A DNA stretch of 39,972 bases, taken from the NCBI GenBank assembly GCA_902572075.1, contig CACGER010000010.1, forward strand, positions 1 through 39,972, given 5' to 3'. The position numbers were made by a program, and so were the translations under genes. Numbering within the stretch: position 1 is the first letter of the stretch; each line of letters starts with the position of its first letter. Source of the stretch: an uncultured Prochlorococcus sp. GTDB taxonomy: Bacteria; Cyanobacteriota; Cyanobacteriia; PCC-6307; Cyanobiaceae. Positions 7,738-17,197 of the stretch are shown here, piece after piece. The notes under the pieces were generated by a model. It did no database searches. It saw nothing but the letters and a program-made list of their open reading frames with translations, and was not told the origin of the DNA.

Positions 7738-10700
7738 TCAAACTAACTTGGAATGATTTATCTTCTAATAATTTGCATGCTCCTTGAATATCTCCAATAC
7801 AGAATTGATCACCAAATTTAACGTAGGTAATACTATGATTGTTTCTTACTGCAGCTAAAACTGGAATCTTAATTCCACAACTACCTTTGTCTGGTTTGAA
7901 TTTAATTAAACAGTCTCTCAAAGTATTTTGTACTCTTACATCTGATGCTTGAGAACTTTCAAGATTAATAATAAGCAATTTTAGATTATCTATTTCTCTA
8001 CAATCATCAATTATTAATTGAGTCCTATCACTTTTTTTATCTATTGTTCCCCACACCAATAATCTTGTATCAGTCAAAAGAAATTCTGATAATTTGATAT
8101 AGGTTTTTGGGAAAACTATTGCTTCACAACTTCCAGAAAGATCTTCTAGCTGAACTATAGCCATCCTATCTCCTTTTCTCGTTGTGATTTGCTTCAAATC
8201 AGGGATCATTCCAACTAAAGAGACTTTGGTTCTATCTTTTGTCTCTTCTAACTGAGAAATGCTTATGGGAGATATAAGTTTTGCTGGCTTAGTTAAATGC
8301 TTTAGAGGATGATCAGATAAATAAAAGCCTAATAGCTGTTTTTCTAACTTTAACTTATCAATGAGTGAATAATCATCAACCTTAGCTAATTGTGAATCTG
8401 AAAAAGCGACATTAGAAAAATCTTCTTTAGAATCAAATAGATTTCCTTGCCCGGATAACCTATCACGATTTCTTGAAGAGGCCCACTCAATAACATGTTC
8501 TAGATCTGACAATAATTGTGCTCTATTATTATCATTTGAAAACTCATCTAGTGCACCACAATGAATTAGAGATTCAAGACTTCTTTTGTTAAGAACATTA
8601 GAAGGTAAACGGTCGCACAAATCTGAAAATGACTTAAAGGTTCCAAAACTATTTCGGTTTTCAATTATATTTCTTATTGCAGAATCTCCTAAATTCTTAA
8701 TTGCAGATAACCCGAATAAAATCTGATTATTTTTAATTGTGAAATCAACCCCAGAAAAATTAATGCTCGGTGAAATAACTTCTATTCCCATGGAATAACA
8801 ATTAGAAATATATCTTTGCATCTTGTCGCTAGAGCCCGAATTTACGCTTAAGAGAGCTGCCATATATGCAACAGGAAAATGGGCTTTTAAAAATGCAGTT
8901 TGATAAGTTACAGCACCATAAGCAGTTGAGTGACTTTTGTTAAAACAATATTCTGCGAATAAAACCATTTGATCAAAGAGATCATTTGCTAATTTTTCAT
9001 TTACCCCTTTCCTCATAGAACCGTCTACAAAAATATTCCTATGCTTTACCATTTCAGAAACTTTCTTTTTTCCCATTGCTCTTCGAAGTAAATCAGCATC
9101 ACCAAGAGAATAGCCAGCTAGGTCTTGAGCAATTTTCATAATTTGTTCTTGGTAAACCATAATTCCAAAGGTTTCAGTGAGAATAGATTTAATAAGAGGA
9201 TGAGGAAAATCAACCTTTTCATTACCATTTTTTCGATTTATGAATTTTGGTATAAGGCCTGCATCAAGAGGACCTGGTCTATAAAGAGCTAGTATGGATG
9301 AAATATCCTCCAGAGAGTTAGGTTTGAAATCCTTAACTACCTGTTTCATTCCGGAAGATTCAAGCTGAAAAATACCTTCAAGATCTCCTCTCCCAATAAG
9401 CTCAAATGTTTTACAATCATTTTGAGGTAACTCATCAATATTTATTTTCTTTCCAGTAGATTGATTAATAAGAGAGACTGTCTTTTCAATCATCGTAAGA
9501 TTCTTAAGACCCAAGAAATCCATTTTCAATAATCCAAGTGATTCGATATCATCCATAGAATATTGGGTTATTATTTGTCCTTCATTATTTCTTTGAAGAG
9601 GTACAAGTTCGTCAAGAGGATCTGATGCTATAACAACTCCAGCAGCATGAACTCCATATGTTTTATTAGTACCTTCAATTCTTAAAGCCAAATCAACCCA
9701 TTTTTTTACCCTATTATCATTAATATATTTGTCTCTAAACTCCTGGCTAGGAGAATTCTTATCAATCATTTCATTTAGTTTATGAGGTTTCCCTCTTACA
9801 ACCGGAATTAGCTTAGCCAATTTATCCGCCTCTCCATATGGTATATCTAAAACCCTTGCAACATCTTTTAAAACCGCCTTAGAGGTCATTTTATTAAAAG
9901 TAATTATTTGCGCAACTTTATCCTCTCCATAACGATCAGTAACATAATCAATAACTTCATTTCTCCTGTCAATACAAAAGTCAGTATCAATATCTGGCAT
10001 TGACTTTCTTGCTGGATTTAAAAATCTCTCAAACAACAATCCATGCTGAACGGGATCTATATTTGTAATTTGAAGAGCATAAGCTACTAGAGAACCTGCT
10101 GCAGAACCTCTACCTGGTCCTACAGGAATAGAGTTATCTCTAGCAAATTTGATGTAATCCCAAACAACCAGAAAATAATCTGGGAAGCCCATATCTTTAA
10201 TAATTTTTAATTCGGAAGAAAGTCTTTTTTTATAGTTATCATCAACTTCATTAAGGTCATTTTTTTTGAGTCTTTTTAAAAGGCCTTCATTAGATAATTG
10301 TGTAAGGAAGGAAAATGAATCTATATCTTCGTTAAGAGGGAATTTTGGCATTCTATAATTACCAAACAAATCAAATACTTCAACTTTTTGAGAAATTTCC
10401 ACAGTATTGTTGACTGCATCATTAATTGATTCTTCATCAATATGATCTTTAAAAAGTTCTAGCATTTCATTTTCACTTTTAATATATTCTGTACCGGTGT
10501 ATCTCAATCTTTTTTCATCACTTATTAGTTTTCCTGTTAATACACAAAGCAAAGCATCATGTGCTTCAACATCCATACTTGATACGTAGTGCGCGTCGTT
10601 GGTGGCGATGACTTTTATTTGGTGCTTCTTCCCAATTTTTATTAATTCAACGTTAACAATTCTATCCTCAATAGAGCCATGATCTTGTATTTCTAGATAA

Positions 10701-11218
10701 AAATCATCTGCAAATAATTTCTTGTACCAAAGAGCTATCTCCTCTGCCACGTCTAATCTACCTTTTAAGATAGCCTGGGGAATCTCTCCACCAAGACAAG
10801 CTGTAGAGACTATCAAACCATCACTATATTTGCTTAAAAGAGATTTATCAATACATGGTCTAGAAAAAATGCCCCTACCTCTCATCCCATTGATGTGACT
10901 AATTGTTGTTAACTTAACAAGATTCTTATAACCAGTATAATTTTTTGCTAAGACCACCAAATGATATCTTTTTTCTTTTTTAGGTTGAGGATCATCAATA
11001 GAACCATTAATCACGTACATTTCATTACCGATAATTGGTTTAATACCTTTCTCTTTACACTTCTTGACCAAATCAAGAACACCAAACATAACTCCATGAT
11101 CAGTAAGTGCTATTGATTCCATTCCAAGATCAAAAGCTCTTTCTACAATTTTTGAAATTTGACTGGCACCATCAAGTAAGCTGTAGTCACTATGATTATG
11201 AAGCGAAACGAAAGCCAT
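7721..11218 (-). CDS. dnaE: DNA polymerase III alpha subunit DnaE (undivided, intein-free)
   Basis: The 1165-residue replicative polymerase. It has an N-terminal PHP domain (LHNHSDYSLLDGA, LTDHGVMFG), a catalytic palm with PDIDTDFCIDRR (Asp409 and Asp411, corresponding to E. coli Asp401 and Asp403), fingers, a tandem helix-hairpin-helix region and a C-terminal OB fold (SLVGMIPDLKQ, VQLEDLSGSCEAIVFP). Many cyanobacteria encode DnaE in two pieces joined by a split intein inserted before CFNKSHS. Here AEYCFNKSHSTAYG (Cys758) reads through uninterrupted. The ATG at 11218 is 84 bases downstream of the gatA stop on the same strand. Confidence 0.98.
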   Translation of the reverse strand: MAFVSLHNHSDYSLLDGASQISKIVERAFDLGMESIALTDHGVMFGVLDLVKKCKEKGIKPIIGNEMYVINGSIDDPQPKKEKRYHLVVLAKNYTGYKNLVKLTTISHINGMRGRGIFSRPCIDKSLLSKYSDGLIVSTACLGGEIPQAILKGRLDVAEEIALWYKKLFADDFYLEIQDHGSIEDRIVNVELIKIGKKHQIKVIATNDAHYVSSMDVEAHDALLCVLTGKLISDEKRLRYTGTEYIKSENEMLELFKDHIDEESINDAVNNTVEISQKVEVFDLFGNYRMPKFPLNEDIDSFSFLTQLSNEGLLKRLKKNDLNEVDDNYKKRLSSELKIIKDMGFPDYFLVVWDYIKFARDNSIPVGPGRGSAAGSLVAYALQITNIDPVQHGLLFERFLNPARKSMPDIDTDFCIDRRNEVIDYVTDRYGEDKVAQIITFNKMTSKAVLKDVARVLDIPYGEADKLAKLIPVVRGKPHKLNEMIDKNSPSQEFRDKYINDNRVKKWVDLALRIEGTNKTYGVHAAGVVIASDPLDELVPLQRNNEGQIITQYSMDDIESLGLLKMDFLGLKNLTMIEKTVSLINQSTGKKINIDELPQNDCKTFELIGRGDLEGIFQLESSGMKQVVKDFKPNSLEDISSILALYRPGPLDAGLIPKFINRKNGNEKVDFPHPLIKSILTETFGIMVYQEQIMKIAQDLAGYSLGDADLLRRAMGKKKVSEMVKHRNIFVDGSMRKGVNEKLANDLFDQMVLFAEYCFNKSHSTAYGAVTYQTAFLKAHFPVAYMAALLSVNSGSSDKMQRYISNCYSMGIEVISPSINFSGVDFTIKNNQILFGLSAIKNLGDSAIRNIIENRNSFGTFKSFSDLCDRLPSNVLNKRSLESLIHCGALDEFSNDNNRAQLLSDLEHVIEWASSRNRDRLSGQGNLFDSKEDFSNVAFSDSQLAKVDDYSLIDKLKLEKQLLGFYLSDHPLKHLTKPAKLISPISISQLEETKDRTKVSLVGMIPDLKQITTRKGDRMAIVQLEDLSGSCEAIVFPKTYIKLSEFLLTDTRLLVWGTIDKKSDRTQLIIDDCREIDNLKLLIINLESSQASDVRVQNTLRDCLIKFKPDKGSCGIKIPVLAAVRNNHSITYVKFGDQFCIGDIQGACKLLEDKSFQVSLKSIVS

Positions 11219-11302
11219 ACTCGAATAATTTATATATATACGATAGAGAAAATTCCTAAAAGATCTACACTTTTTGATTAGAAATTAATTATTAATACAA
11301 AT

Positions 11303-12751
11303 TTAAAATAAAGGTCTGTTCTTAATTACCTGAGCATCAATTTCAAAGATATTTGCGGCATTTAATATTCTATCTTCTTCTAATACATTGCCTATTAATT
11401 GCATTCCTATAGGTAATCCTTTAGTATCAAATCCACAAGGAATGCTGATTGCTGGGAGGCCTGCTAAATTAGCAGGAACAGTTAATAGATCAGACAAATA
11501 CATTGAAAGTGGATCATTGACAAAATCACCCTTCAAAAAAGCAGTGGTTGGGCAAGTTGGAGTCAATAATAAATCTACTTTCTTAAAAGCATTATCAAAA
11601 TCTTTTCTTATAAGTGTCCTAACTTTTTGTGCTTTCTTGTAATATGCATCACTGTATCCAGCTGACAAAGCATAAGTACCAATCAAAATTCTTCTTTGTA
11701 CCTCATCTCCAAAACCTTCAGCTCTACTTTTTGAAGTCATATCTATAAGATTTGAACCTTCATTAGATCTGTAGCCATATTTGACTCCATCATATCTAGC
11801 TAAATTTGCGGAGGCTTCAGATGGTGCAATGACATAATATGTTGCAATCCCATCGTTAAATCTAGGACATCCAACTTCGAGAATTTCAGCCCCTAAGGTT
11901 TTGAATCTATCAACTCCAGAAAGTACAGATTCCTTAACTTCAGGATTAAGCCCTGGGTGTTCAAAACATTCTTTAATGATTCCAATTTTTAAACCCTTTA
12001 TAGATTTATTTAAATCAGTCAAATAATTTGGAACTGGCTTATCAAGACATGTTGAGTCATAAGGGTCTTTACCAGATATTGAATAAAGAATTTCAGCCGC
12101 ATCTGAGACAGTATTAGTAATTGGGCCAATTTGATCAAGAGAGCTAGCAAATGCTACTAGTCCCCATCTGCTAACTCTGCCATAGGTGGGTTTAAGACCT
12201 ACTACACCACAAAAAGAAGCTGGTTGCCTTATTGATCCTCCTGTGTCAGAACCTATAGCCGCCGCGCAAAATCCAGCAGCAACTGAAGCAGCACTACCGC
12301 CTGAACTACCTCCTGGAACTCTATTAATATCCCAAGGATTTGAAGTGACACCAAATACAGAAGTTTCCGTTGAACTACCCATTGCGAATTCGTCTAAATT
12401 TGTTTTTCCTAAACAAATTCCCCCTGAGGACCATAATTTACTAGAAGCTGTGGATTCATAAGGCGAAACAAAGCTTTTGAGCATTTTACTTGCACAAGTT
12501 GTTGAAACTCCTTTGATGCAAATATTATCCTTTATTGCTATTGGAATACCAGCCAGAGGTGGAAGTTTTTCTTTATTTTGAATTAATTGATCAATTTTCT
12601 CTGCTTGAGAAATAGCATTATCTTTTGTAGTACAAATATATGAGTTAATTTCAGAGTCTTTTTGATCGATTTTGGCAAAAAAATCATTAACTAATTCCTT
12701 AACAGATACATTATTGCTAATAATTTCTTTTCTTAAAGAATTAAAATTCAT
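11303..12751 (-). CDS. gatA: Glutamyl-tRNA(Gln) amidotransferase subunit A
   Basis: A 482-residue amidase subunit of GatCAB. It supplies ammonia from glutamine to convert Glu-tRNA(Gln) to Gln-tRNA(Gln), the usual route in cyanobacteria. The Ser-cisSer-Lys triad region is complete: Lys74 in [13 protein letters not shown], then [11 protein letters not shown] and [16 protein letters not shown] in the amidase signature. The C-terminal LPIGMQLIG and EEDRIL segments are also typical. Length is normal for the family. It lies in the long minus-strand block between the DUF1816 gene and dnaE. gatB and gatC are not in the window. Confidence 0.97.
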   Translation of the reverse strand: MNFNSLRKEIISNNVSVKELVNDFFAKIDQKDSEINSYICTTKDNAISQAEKIDQLIQNKEKLPPLAGIPIAIKDNICIKGVSTTCASKMLKSFVSPYESTASSKLWSSGGICLGKTNLDEFAMGSSTETSVFGVTSNPWDINRVPGGSSGGSAASVAAGFCAAAIGSDTGGSIRQPASFCGVVGLKPTYGRVSRWGLVAFASSLDQIGPITNTVSDAAEILYSISGKDPYDSTCLDKPVPNYLTDLNKSIKGLKIGIIKECFEHPGLNPEVKESVLSGVDRFKTLGAEILEVGCPRFNDGIATYYVIAPSEASANLARYDGVKYGYRSNEGSNLIDMTSKSRAEGFGDEVQRRILIGTYALSAGYSDAYYKKAQKVRTLIRKDFDNAFKKVDLLLTPTCPTTAFLKGDFVNDPLSMYLSDLLTVPANLAGLPAISIPCGFDTKGLPIGMQLIGNVLEEDRILNAANIFEIDAQVIKNRPLF

Positions 12752-12781
12752 TTCTTGATTTTTTTCTTAAATAAAAAGTTA

Positions 12782-12997
12782 TCAAACAGTTAGAGGTTCT
12801 TCTTTTTTGCAGCGAACTAAACTATGTTTTATATTTTTAGAACCTTCATCAGAAAGATCATTAATAAAAGAAGATATATTTTCTTTTAAACTACGTTTAG
12901 TAATAAATGGACCGAACCAGTAAGTACAACTAGGTTGTTGTGTTTCAATTTTAGCCCACCAGGCTAACCCGAGTTTGTTTCCAAAATTTCTAATCAA
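12782..12997 (-). CDS. DUF1816 small cyanobacterial protein
   Basis: A 71-residue soluble protein with the DUF1816 pattern: a start like RNFGNKLGLAWWAKIET, the aromatic TYWFGPF core, then a Lys-rich helix with FINDLSDEG and a short tail. The family is essentially cyanobacterial, small and of undetermined function. Some members resemble the CpcD-like linker fold, but I would not infer phycobilisome involvement here. It lies between rlmB and gatA on the minus strand with a 30-base gap to gatA, so it may share that transcript. Confidence 0.75.
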   Translation of the reverse strand: MIRNFGNKLGLAWWAKIETQQPSCTYWFGPFITKRSLKENISSFINDLSDEGSKNIKHSLVRCKKEEPLTV

Positions 12998-13142
12998 AAT
13001 TTTTTGGCCAACTGACCTACATTCTTGTTAAATTCTATACAATTTTGTAGCGAAAATTCAATAAATTTTTATTAATCATAAAAATATTTTGAAACAACAA
13101 CATTTTCAGGTCTTTACTAAAAATGATAATTCATGAATAAAT

Positions 13143-14150
13143 TTATATTCTTGTCAAGTGAAATAGCGATATGGCAGCCGCCACAGAGGCATTTAAACTT
13201 GAAGTCTTGCCTTTAAGAGGAATACTTAATAAATAATCACATTTTTTTTGTGTAAGTAAAGAAATACCTTTTTCTTCAGAACCGACTACGACTACCAAGG
13301 GGGATTTTTCTTGAAAATTTGAGATAGATAATGGACCATCTCCAGATAGGCCAACAACTAGAAAACCATTTTTCTTAAGTTCCTCAAGTGCCCTATTTAA
13401 ATTAACAACTCTACTTATTTGAATGTGTTCTAAGGCTCCTGCAGCTACCTTGGCGACTGTTCCCGTCAACCCAGCAGATCTTCTCTGAGGAATGATGATG
13501 CCCTTGCAATCAAATGCTTCTGCTGATCTTATAATCGCACCAACATTATGTGGATCAGTTATACCGTCCAATGCGAGTATTGTAGGATTTGCGCAGTTGT
13601 GTTTAGAAAAATCGATTAATTGTTCTAGGGATATTGTTTTAGAAGATGCCAACTGTAATGAGATACCTTGGTGTGAAGCACCATAAGTCAATTGCGAAAG
13701 CCTGTTCCAAGAAACTTCTTCAATGAGGACTCCTTTTGATTTTAGGTCCTTAAGCAAAATATAGAATTTATCTGAAGAAAAGATTTCCGAAGTACACCAA
13801 ATCCTATTAATTGATCTTTCACTAATAAGAGCCTCATAAACCGAATGTTTACCCCATATCCAATCATCAAAATTTTTCTTATTAATAAAAACTTGATTAA
13901 TATCGGGATTTTTATTAGGAAACTCCTTATTAGATTTATATATTGACTTATTTGTTTTTAAAGATGAAAAAGTATTATTTTTATCATTTTTACTTAGCGT
14001 TTCAACATTCTTATTTTTAGTAAAATTGTTCAAAGATCTATCACTCTTTTCAGAACGATTTTTATTTTTTGGGTGATAACCATAATCTAGGTTTTTATTG
14101 TATTCTCGATTATTTTTTCCAGGAATTCTTTTTTTAGAGGAGTTTTTCAT
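13143..14150 (-). CDS. rlmB: TrmH/RlmB-type 23S rRNA 2'-O-methyltransferase
   Basis: A 335-residue SpoU-family methyltransferase, probably acting on a guanosine of 23S rRNA. The first ~90 residues are a low-complexity Asn/Lys/Ser-rich extension not seen in E. coli RlmB. The substrate-binding domain begins at DWIWGKHSVYEAL. The knot domain has DPHNVGAIIRSAEAF (motif 1), VVVGSEEKGIS (motif 2) and LKGKTSSLNASVAAAISLF (motif 3). The start lies four bases after the mrnC stop, so it belongs to the STAS-mrnC-rlmB unit. Ribose methylation is solid; the exact target (Gm2251 or another) is inferred. Confidence 0.92.
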   Translation of the reverse strand: MKNSSKKRIPGKNNREYNKNLDYGYHPKNKNRSEKSDRSLNNFTKNKNVETLSKNDKNNTFSSLKTNKSIYKSNKEFPNKNPDINQVFINKKNFDDWIWGKHSVYEALISERSINRIWCTSEIFSSDKFYILLKDLKSKGVLIEEVSWNRLSQLTYGASHQGISLQLASSKTISLEQLIDFSKHNCANPTILALDGITDPHNVGAIIRSAEAFDCKGIIIPQRRSAGLTGTVAKVAAGALEHIQISRVVNLNRALEELKKNGFLVVGLSGDGPLSISNFQEKSPLVVVVGSEEKGISLLTQKKCDYLLSIPLKGKTSSLNASVAAAISLFHLTRI

Positions 14151-14154
14151 AAGT

Positions 14155-14553
14155 TCAATCTATTTTTAATTCTAAATATTCAAAAAGTGTTGATAACCTC
14201 TGAGGATCTTTTAAAAATAGCCAGCCAACAAGGGTTTCAAAACCAGTTGCTCTTGAATATATGGTAGGGTCTGAAGACCTTGGATATCTCTTTGTTTTAT
14301 TTCTAGCACGCCGAATTAGATCCATTTCATTTGAATTTAATAAATGTTCAATTTGACTTAATGATTTTGACTGAGATTTTGCTTTAACTTCGTTTACTAC
14401 CGATAAATGGAGATCTTTAGATTTTAAAGGAAAATGAACATGCTTTAGCCGCTGGTGAAGCTCCCATACAGAATCCCCAAGCCAAGCAAGTTGAATAACA
14501 CCTATTTCCTCGGGTGATCCATAAGGAACCAAGTTTTGAATCCAATAATTCAA
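14155..14553 (-). CDS. mrnC: Mini-ribonuclease 3 (MrnC)
   Basis: A 132-residue RNase III catalytic-domain protein lacking a double-stranded-RNA-binding domain. In Bacillus, Mini-III matures 23S rRNA. Key elements are LAWLGDSVWELHQR (the RNase III signature with the catalytic Asp) and RATGFETLVGWLFL (with the second acidic residue). The start codon is TTG at 14553-14551. It overlaps the upstream STAS gene stop in the four bases TTGA, an unusual coupling junction. rlmB follows four bases after its stop, which fits a shared role in 23S rRNA maturation. Confidence 0.9.
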   Translation of the reverse strand: MNYWIQNLVPYGSPEEIGVIQLAWLGDSVWELHQRLKHVHFPLKSKDLHLSVVNEVKAKSQSKSLSQIEHLLNSNEMDLIRRARNKTKRYPRSSDPTIYSRATGFETLVGWLFLKDPQRLSTLFEYLELKID

Positions 14554-14915
14554 TTTTTCAAATAATTTAATGCATCTTCAAGGCTTGACTTCAAATTAAG
14601 AAAATCTCCTAAACGAACAAGCTTAATTGTTTGGGCTACTCTCGAATTGCCAACGACAGAGAAACCAAGCTTCGCCTTTTTGCATTCTTTAGCAGTCTGA
14701 ACAAGAGCTCCAAGACCCGAGGAATCTAAAAAATCTATTTTTGTAAGATCAATAACGAATGGAAGCTCATTTTTTATTAAATTATTAGTAACAAAAGTCT
14801 TAAATTGTTTTTCTGAAAAAGCATCAAGTTGGCCTTTAAAAGTAAAAACAATAATGTTTGTTTTTACCTCAAGGTTTCCTCTTAAAGAAACCGTTAACTT
14901 CTGGAAATCTTCTAT
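14550..14915 (-). CDS. STAS-domain anti-sigma-factor-antagonist-like protein with non-canonical start
   Basis: An open frame of about 121 codons with a clear STAS fold: VSLRGNLEV, VFTFKGQLDAF, LPFVIDLTKIDFLDSSGLGAL, then AKECKKAKLGFSVVGNS and a C-terminal LEDALNYL helix. The DSSG motif carries the Ser phosphorylated in SpoIIAA/RsbV proteins. No ATG, GTG or TTG precedes the domain. A stop (TAG, 14919-14921) is followed at once by ATC (14918-14916) and ATA (14915-14913), and a strong GGAGGG sits at 14929-14924 with suitable spacing. Initiation is therefore most likely at ATA or ATC. I use ATA 14915, and 14918 is equally possible. The stop overlaps the mrnC start (TTGA). Role: probable partner-switching regulator; partners are not in the window. 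Confidence 0.85.
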   Translation of the reverse strand: MEDFQKLTVSLRGNLEVKTNIIVFTFKGQLDAFSEKQFKTFVTNNLIKNELPFVIDLTKIDFLDSSGLGALVQTAKECKKAKLGFSVVGNSRVAQTIKLVRLGDFLNLKSSLEDALNYLKN

Positions 14916-14923
14916 GATCTAAA

Positions 14924-14929
14924 CCCTCC
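14924..14929 (-). promoter_or_regulatory. Strong Shine-Dalgarno deciding the STAS gene start
   Basis: GGAGGG on the minus strand, complementary to the 16S rRNA tail. It is five to six bases from ATC (14918) and eight to nine from ATA (14915). Such a strong site is uncommon in this window, where most genes have weak A-rich leaders. It argues that translation really begins here despite the absence of a standard start codon. Confidence 0.75.
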
Positions 14930-14979
14930 AAAAAATTAATATATCAAATGTAATTATCAAATCAAAAGATAACAATATG

Positions 14980-16119
14980 TCAACATCTTTCTAACATTAG
15001 AGAAACAAATTTTTTAAATAAATAATCTGAATCATGTGGGCCAGGTCCAGCTTCTGGATGATATTGCACACTAAATATTGGCTTATTATTAACTTCTAAA
15101 CCAGCCACAGTATGATCATTAAGGTTGTAGTGGGTAATTCTAACTTTGTCATTTGGTAGAGAATTAGGATCAATAGCAAAGCCGTGATTCTGACTAGTTA
15201 TCTCAATTCTATTATTTTCACCACAAGGATGATTTAAACCTCGATGCCCAAAAGATAATTTATACGTTGAGCCTCCTAATGCTAATCCAAATATTTGGTG
15301 GCCAAGACATATACCAAACATAGGTATTTCACCATTTTCAATAAGTGATTTTGCCAAATCTATCCCTCCAGAAACAGAAGCAGGATCTCCTGGGCCATTT
15401 GAGAAAAATATACCATCAGGCTTGCTAGAAAGAACATCTTTTAAAGAAGATCGTGCTGGTAAAACCAAAACTTCACAACCATGGGATACAAGTCTATTTA
15501 AAATTGAATTTTTTATTCCAAAATCAATTGCTACTATTCTTAATTTATTTGACGATTTAGGATATCTTTTTCTTAAATCAAAAATTGTTTGTGTATGACT
15601 TTTCCACAAATATTGTTGCTTTGTTGAAACTACTTTTGATAAATTTAATCCCTCCATCTTTGGCGTATCATGAATTATCTTTAAACAACTTTCATCAGTT
15701 TTATCAAGAGAGGTAATAACTCCATTCATCGCACCATTAGATCTTAAAATTTTAACAAGAGCCCTTGTATCAATTCCGTAAAGACCTATAATGTTTTTTT
15801 CAACTAACCATTGATCAAAATTCTTTTTAGATCTCCAATTGCTGTTATTAGAAGAAAAATTTCTAACAATTATTCCTTTAACATTAATATCAGATTCTGA
15901 ATCTTCAAAATTAATACCAGTATTTCCAATCTCTGGATAAGTAAAAGTTATTATCTGCCCATAATAACTTGGATCAGTAATAACTTCTTGATATCCGGTC
16001 ATTCCCGTATTAAAAACTATTTCACCAATTGCTGTACCAGAAGCACCAAAATAGAATCCCGGGAAAACAATTCCATTACTTAAAACTAATTTCGCGTTTT
16101 TCTTATATGGATTAATCAT
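14980..16119 (-). CDS. carA: Carbamoyl-phosphate synthase small subunit
   Basis: A 379-residue glutaminase subunit of carbamoyl-phosphate synthase. It provides ammonia for arginine and pyrimidine synthesis. The N-terminal domain includes the FNTGMTGYQEVITDPSYYGQ signature. The class-I amidotransferase domain has the nucleophile in MFGICLGHQIFGLALGG (Cys near residue 271) and HPEAGPGPHDSDYLF at the C-terminus (His/Glu of the triad). I choose ATG 16119; a TTG lies one codon upstream at 16122. It begins ten bases after the trpD stop, so the two are probably cotranscribed. The large subunit is not in the window. Confidence 0.97.
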   Translation of the reverse strand: MINPYKKNAKLVLSNGIVFPGFYFGASGTAIGEIVFNTGMTGYQEVITDPSYYGQIITFTYPEIGNTGINFEDSESDINVKGIIVRNFSSNNSNWRSKKNFDQWLVEKNIIGLYGIDTRALVKILRSNGAMNGVITSLDKTDESCLKIIHDTPKMEGLNLSKVVSTKQQYLWKSHTQTIFDLRKRYPKSSNKLRIVAIDFGIKNSILNRLVSHGCEVLVLPARSSLKDVLSSKPDGIFFSNGPGDPASVSGGIDLAKSLIENGEIPMFGICLGHQIFGLALGGSTYKLSFGHRGLNHPCGENNRIEITSQNHGFAIDPNSLPNDKVRITHYNLNDHTVAGLEVNNKPIFSVQYHPEAGPGPHDSDYLFKKFVSLMLERC

Positions 16120-16129
16120 CAATTTAAAA

Positions 16130-17164
16130 TTAATTTGTGGACAAATAATTTTTTAAGAGTATAAACTTTTTCCACGGATCTCCTTGATTCATTGAAAATA
16201 GTGCTTTATTGAATCCTTCACTTAAATCATCCTCAATTCCTGCGGCCCAAAGCACTAACGCAGAATTCAAAGCAACAACATCCATATGAGGTTTTTGTCC
16301 AGTACCATTTAAAACTGACTTTAATATTTCCTCATTAGACTCAAGTTCAGAAACCACCAGACTTTCGTTAGTAATATTTTCATGGTTAAAAGTTGAAATA
16401 TCTATTTTTGAAAATCGTAATTCACCATTTTCAACAAAAACTAATTTATTTTCTCCTTGAAGCGAAGCTTCATCAAGGCCACCAGAACCATAAACGACTA
16501 TTGCCCTATTCATCCCCATTTTTAAAAGCGCGCTACCCATAGGTTCTAAAAGATCCTCAGAAGCAACACCCAAAACTTGCGCATTAGGTCTTAAAGGATT
16601 TACCAATGGTCCAAGCTGATTAAATATTGTTCTGATTCCAAGTGTCTTTCTTAAAGGAGCAAGTTTTATTAAAGATTTATGCCAAACAGGTGCGAACAAA
16701 AAAGTTATACCAATTTCACTTACAGCTGTGATAACTTTCTCTAATGAACAATTTAAATTTAAACCAAGATTAGACAAAACATCTGCAGAGCCAACCTTCC
16801 CACTAGCACTTTTGTTTCCGTGTTTTGCAATTTTTACCCCACAAGATGCAGCTACAAATGCTACCGCTGTTGAAATATTAAATGTATTAGCTCCATCCCC
16901 TCCAGTTCCACAAGTATCTACCAAATACAAATTTGGTCTAGATACTGGCAGTTTGCAAACATTTAAGAGTTCCTCAGCCATAGAACTTAGTTCTACACCC
17001 GTAGAACTCTTGGCTCTCAAAGCACTCAAAAAAGCTCCTGTTTCAACATCTGAAATTTCATCATTAAGCCATCTTTGCATTAAGGATTTAGAAGTTAAAT
17101 CATCAAGGTTCCTCCCCTCTAACAAATTATTTAGGATTTCAGCGTTTGATAGATTAGAAAACAT
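16130..17164 (-). CDS. trpD: Anthranilate phosphoribosyltransferase
   Basis: A 344-residue enzyme that joins anthranilate to phosphoribosyl pyrophosphate in tryptophan synthesis. The PRPP-binding [17 protein letters not shown] motif and the following [17 protein letters not shown] (anthranilate site) are intact, as are [23 protein letters not shown] and VYGSGGLDE. Length is normal for the family. It is separated from other trp genes, which is usual in cyanobacteria, and is followed by carA after about ten bases. The upstream neighbour on the same strand is the DUF3288 gene. Confidence 0.97.
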   Translation of the reverse strand: MFSNLSNAEILNNLLEGRNLDDLTSKSLMQRWLNDEISDVETGAFLSALRAKSSTGVELSSMAEELLNVCKLPVSRPNLYLVDTCGTGGDGANTFNISTAVAFVAASCGVKIAKHGNKSASGKVGSADVLSNLGLNLNCSLEKVITAVSEIGITFLFAPVWHKSLIKLAPLRKTLGIRTIFNQLGPLVNPLRPNAQVLGVASEDLLEPMGSALLKMGMNRAIVVYGSGGLDEASLQGENKLVFVENGELRFSKIDISTFNHENITNESLVVSELESNEEILKSVLNGTGQKPHMDVVALNSALVLWAAGIEDDLSEGFNKALFSMNQGDPWKKFILLKNYLSTN

Positions 17165-17197
17165 TTATTTATTGAAGAAAAATTATGCAGTTAAAAT

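Noticed and set aside
12186-12461. Plus-strand frame of 91 codons inside gatA
   Set aside because: It lies wholly antisense to a conserved enzyme gene, and its proline/alanine-rich product is the reverse reading of the Gly/Ser-rich amidase signature.
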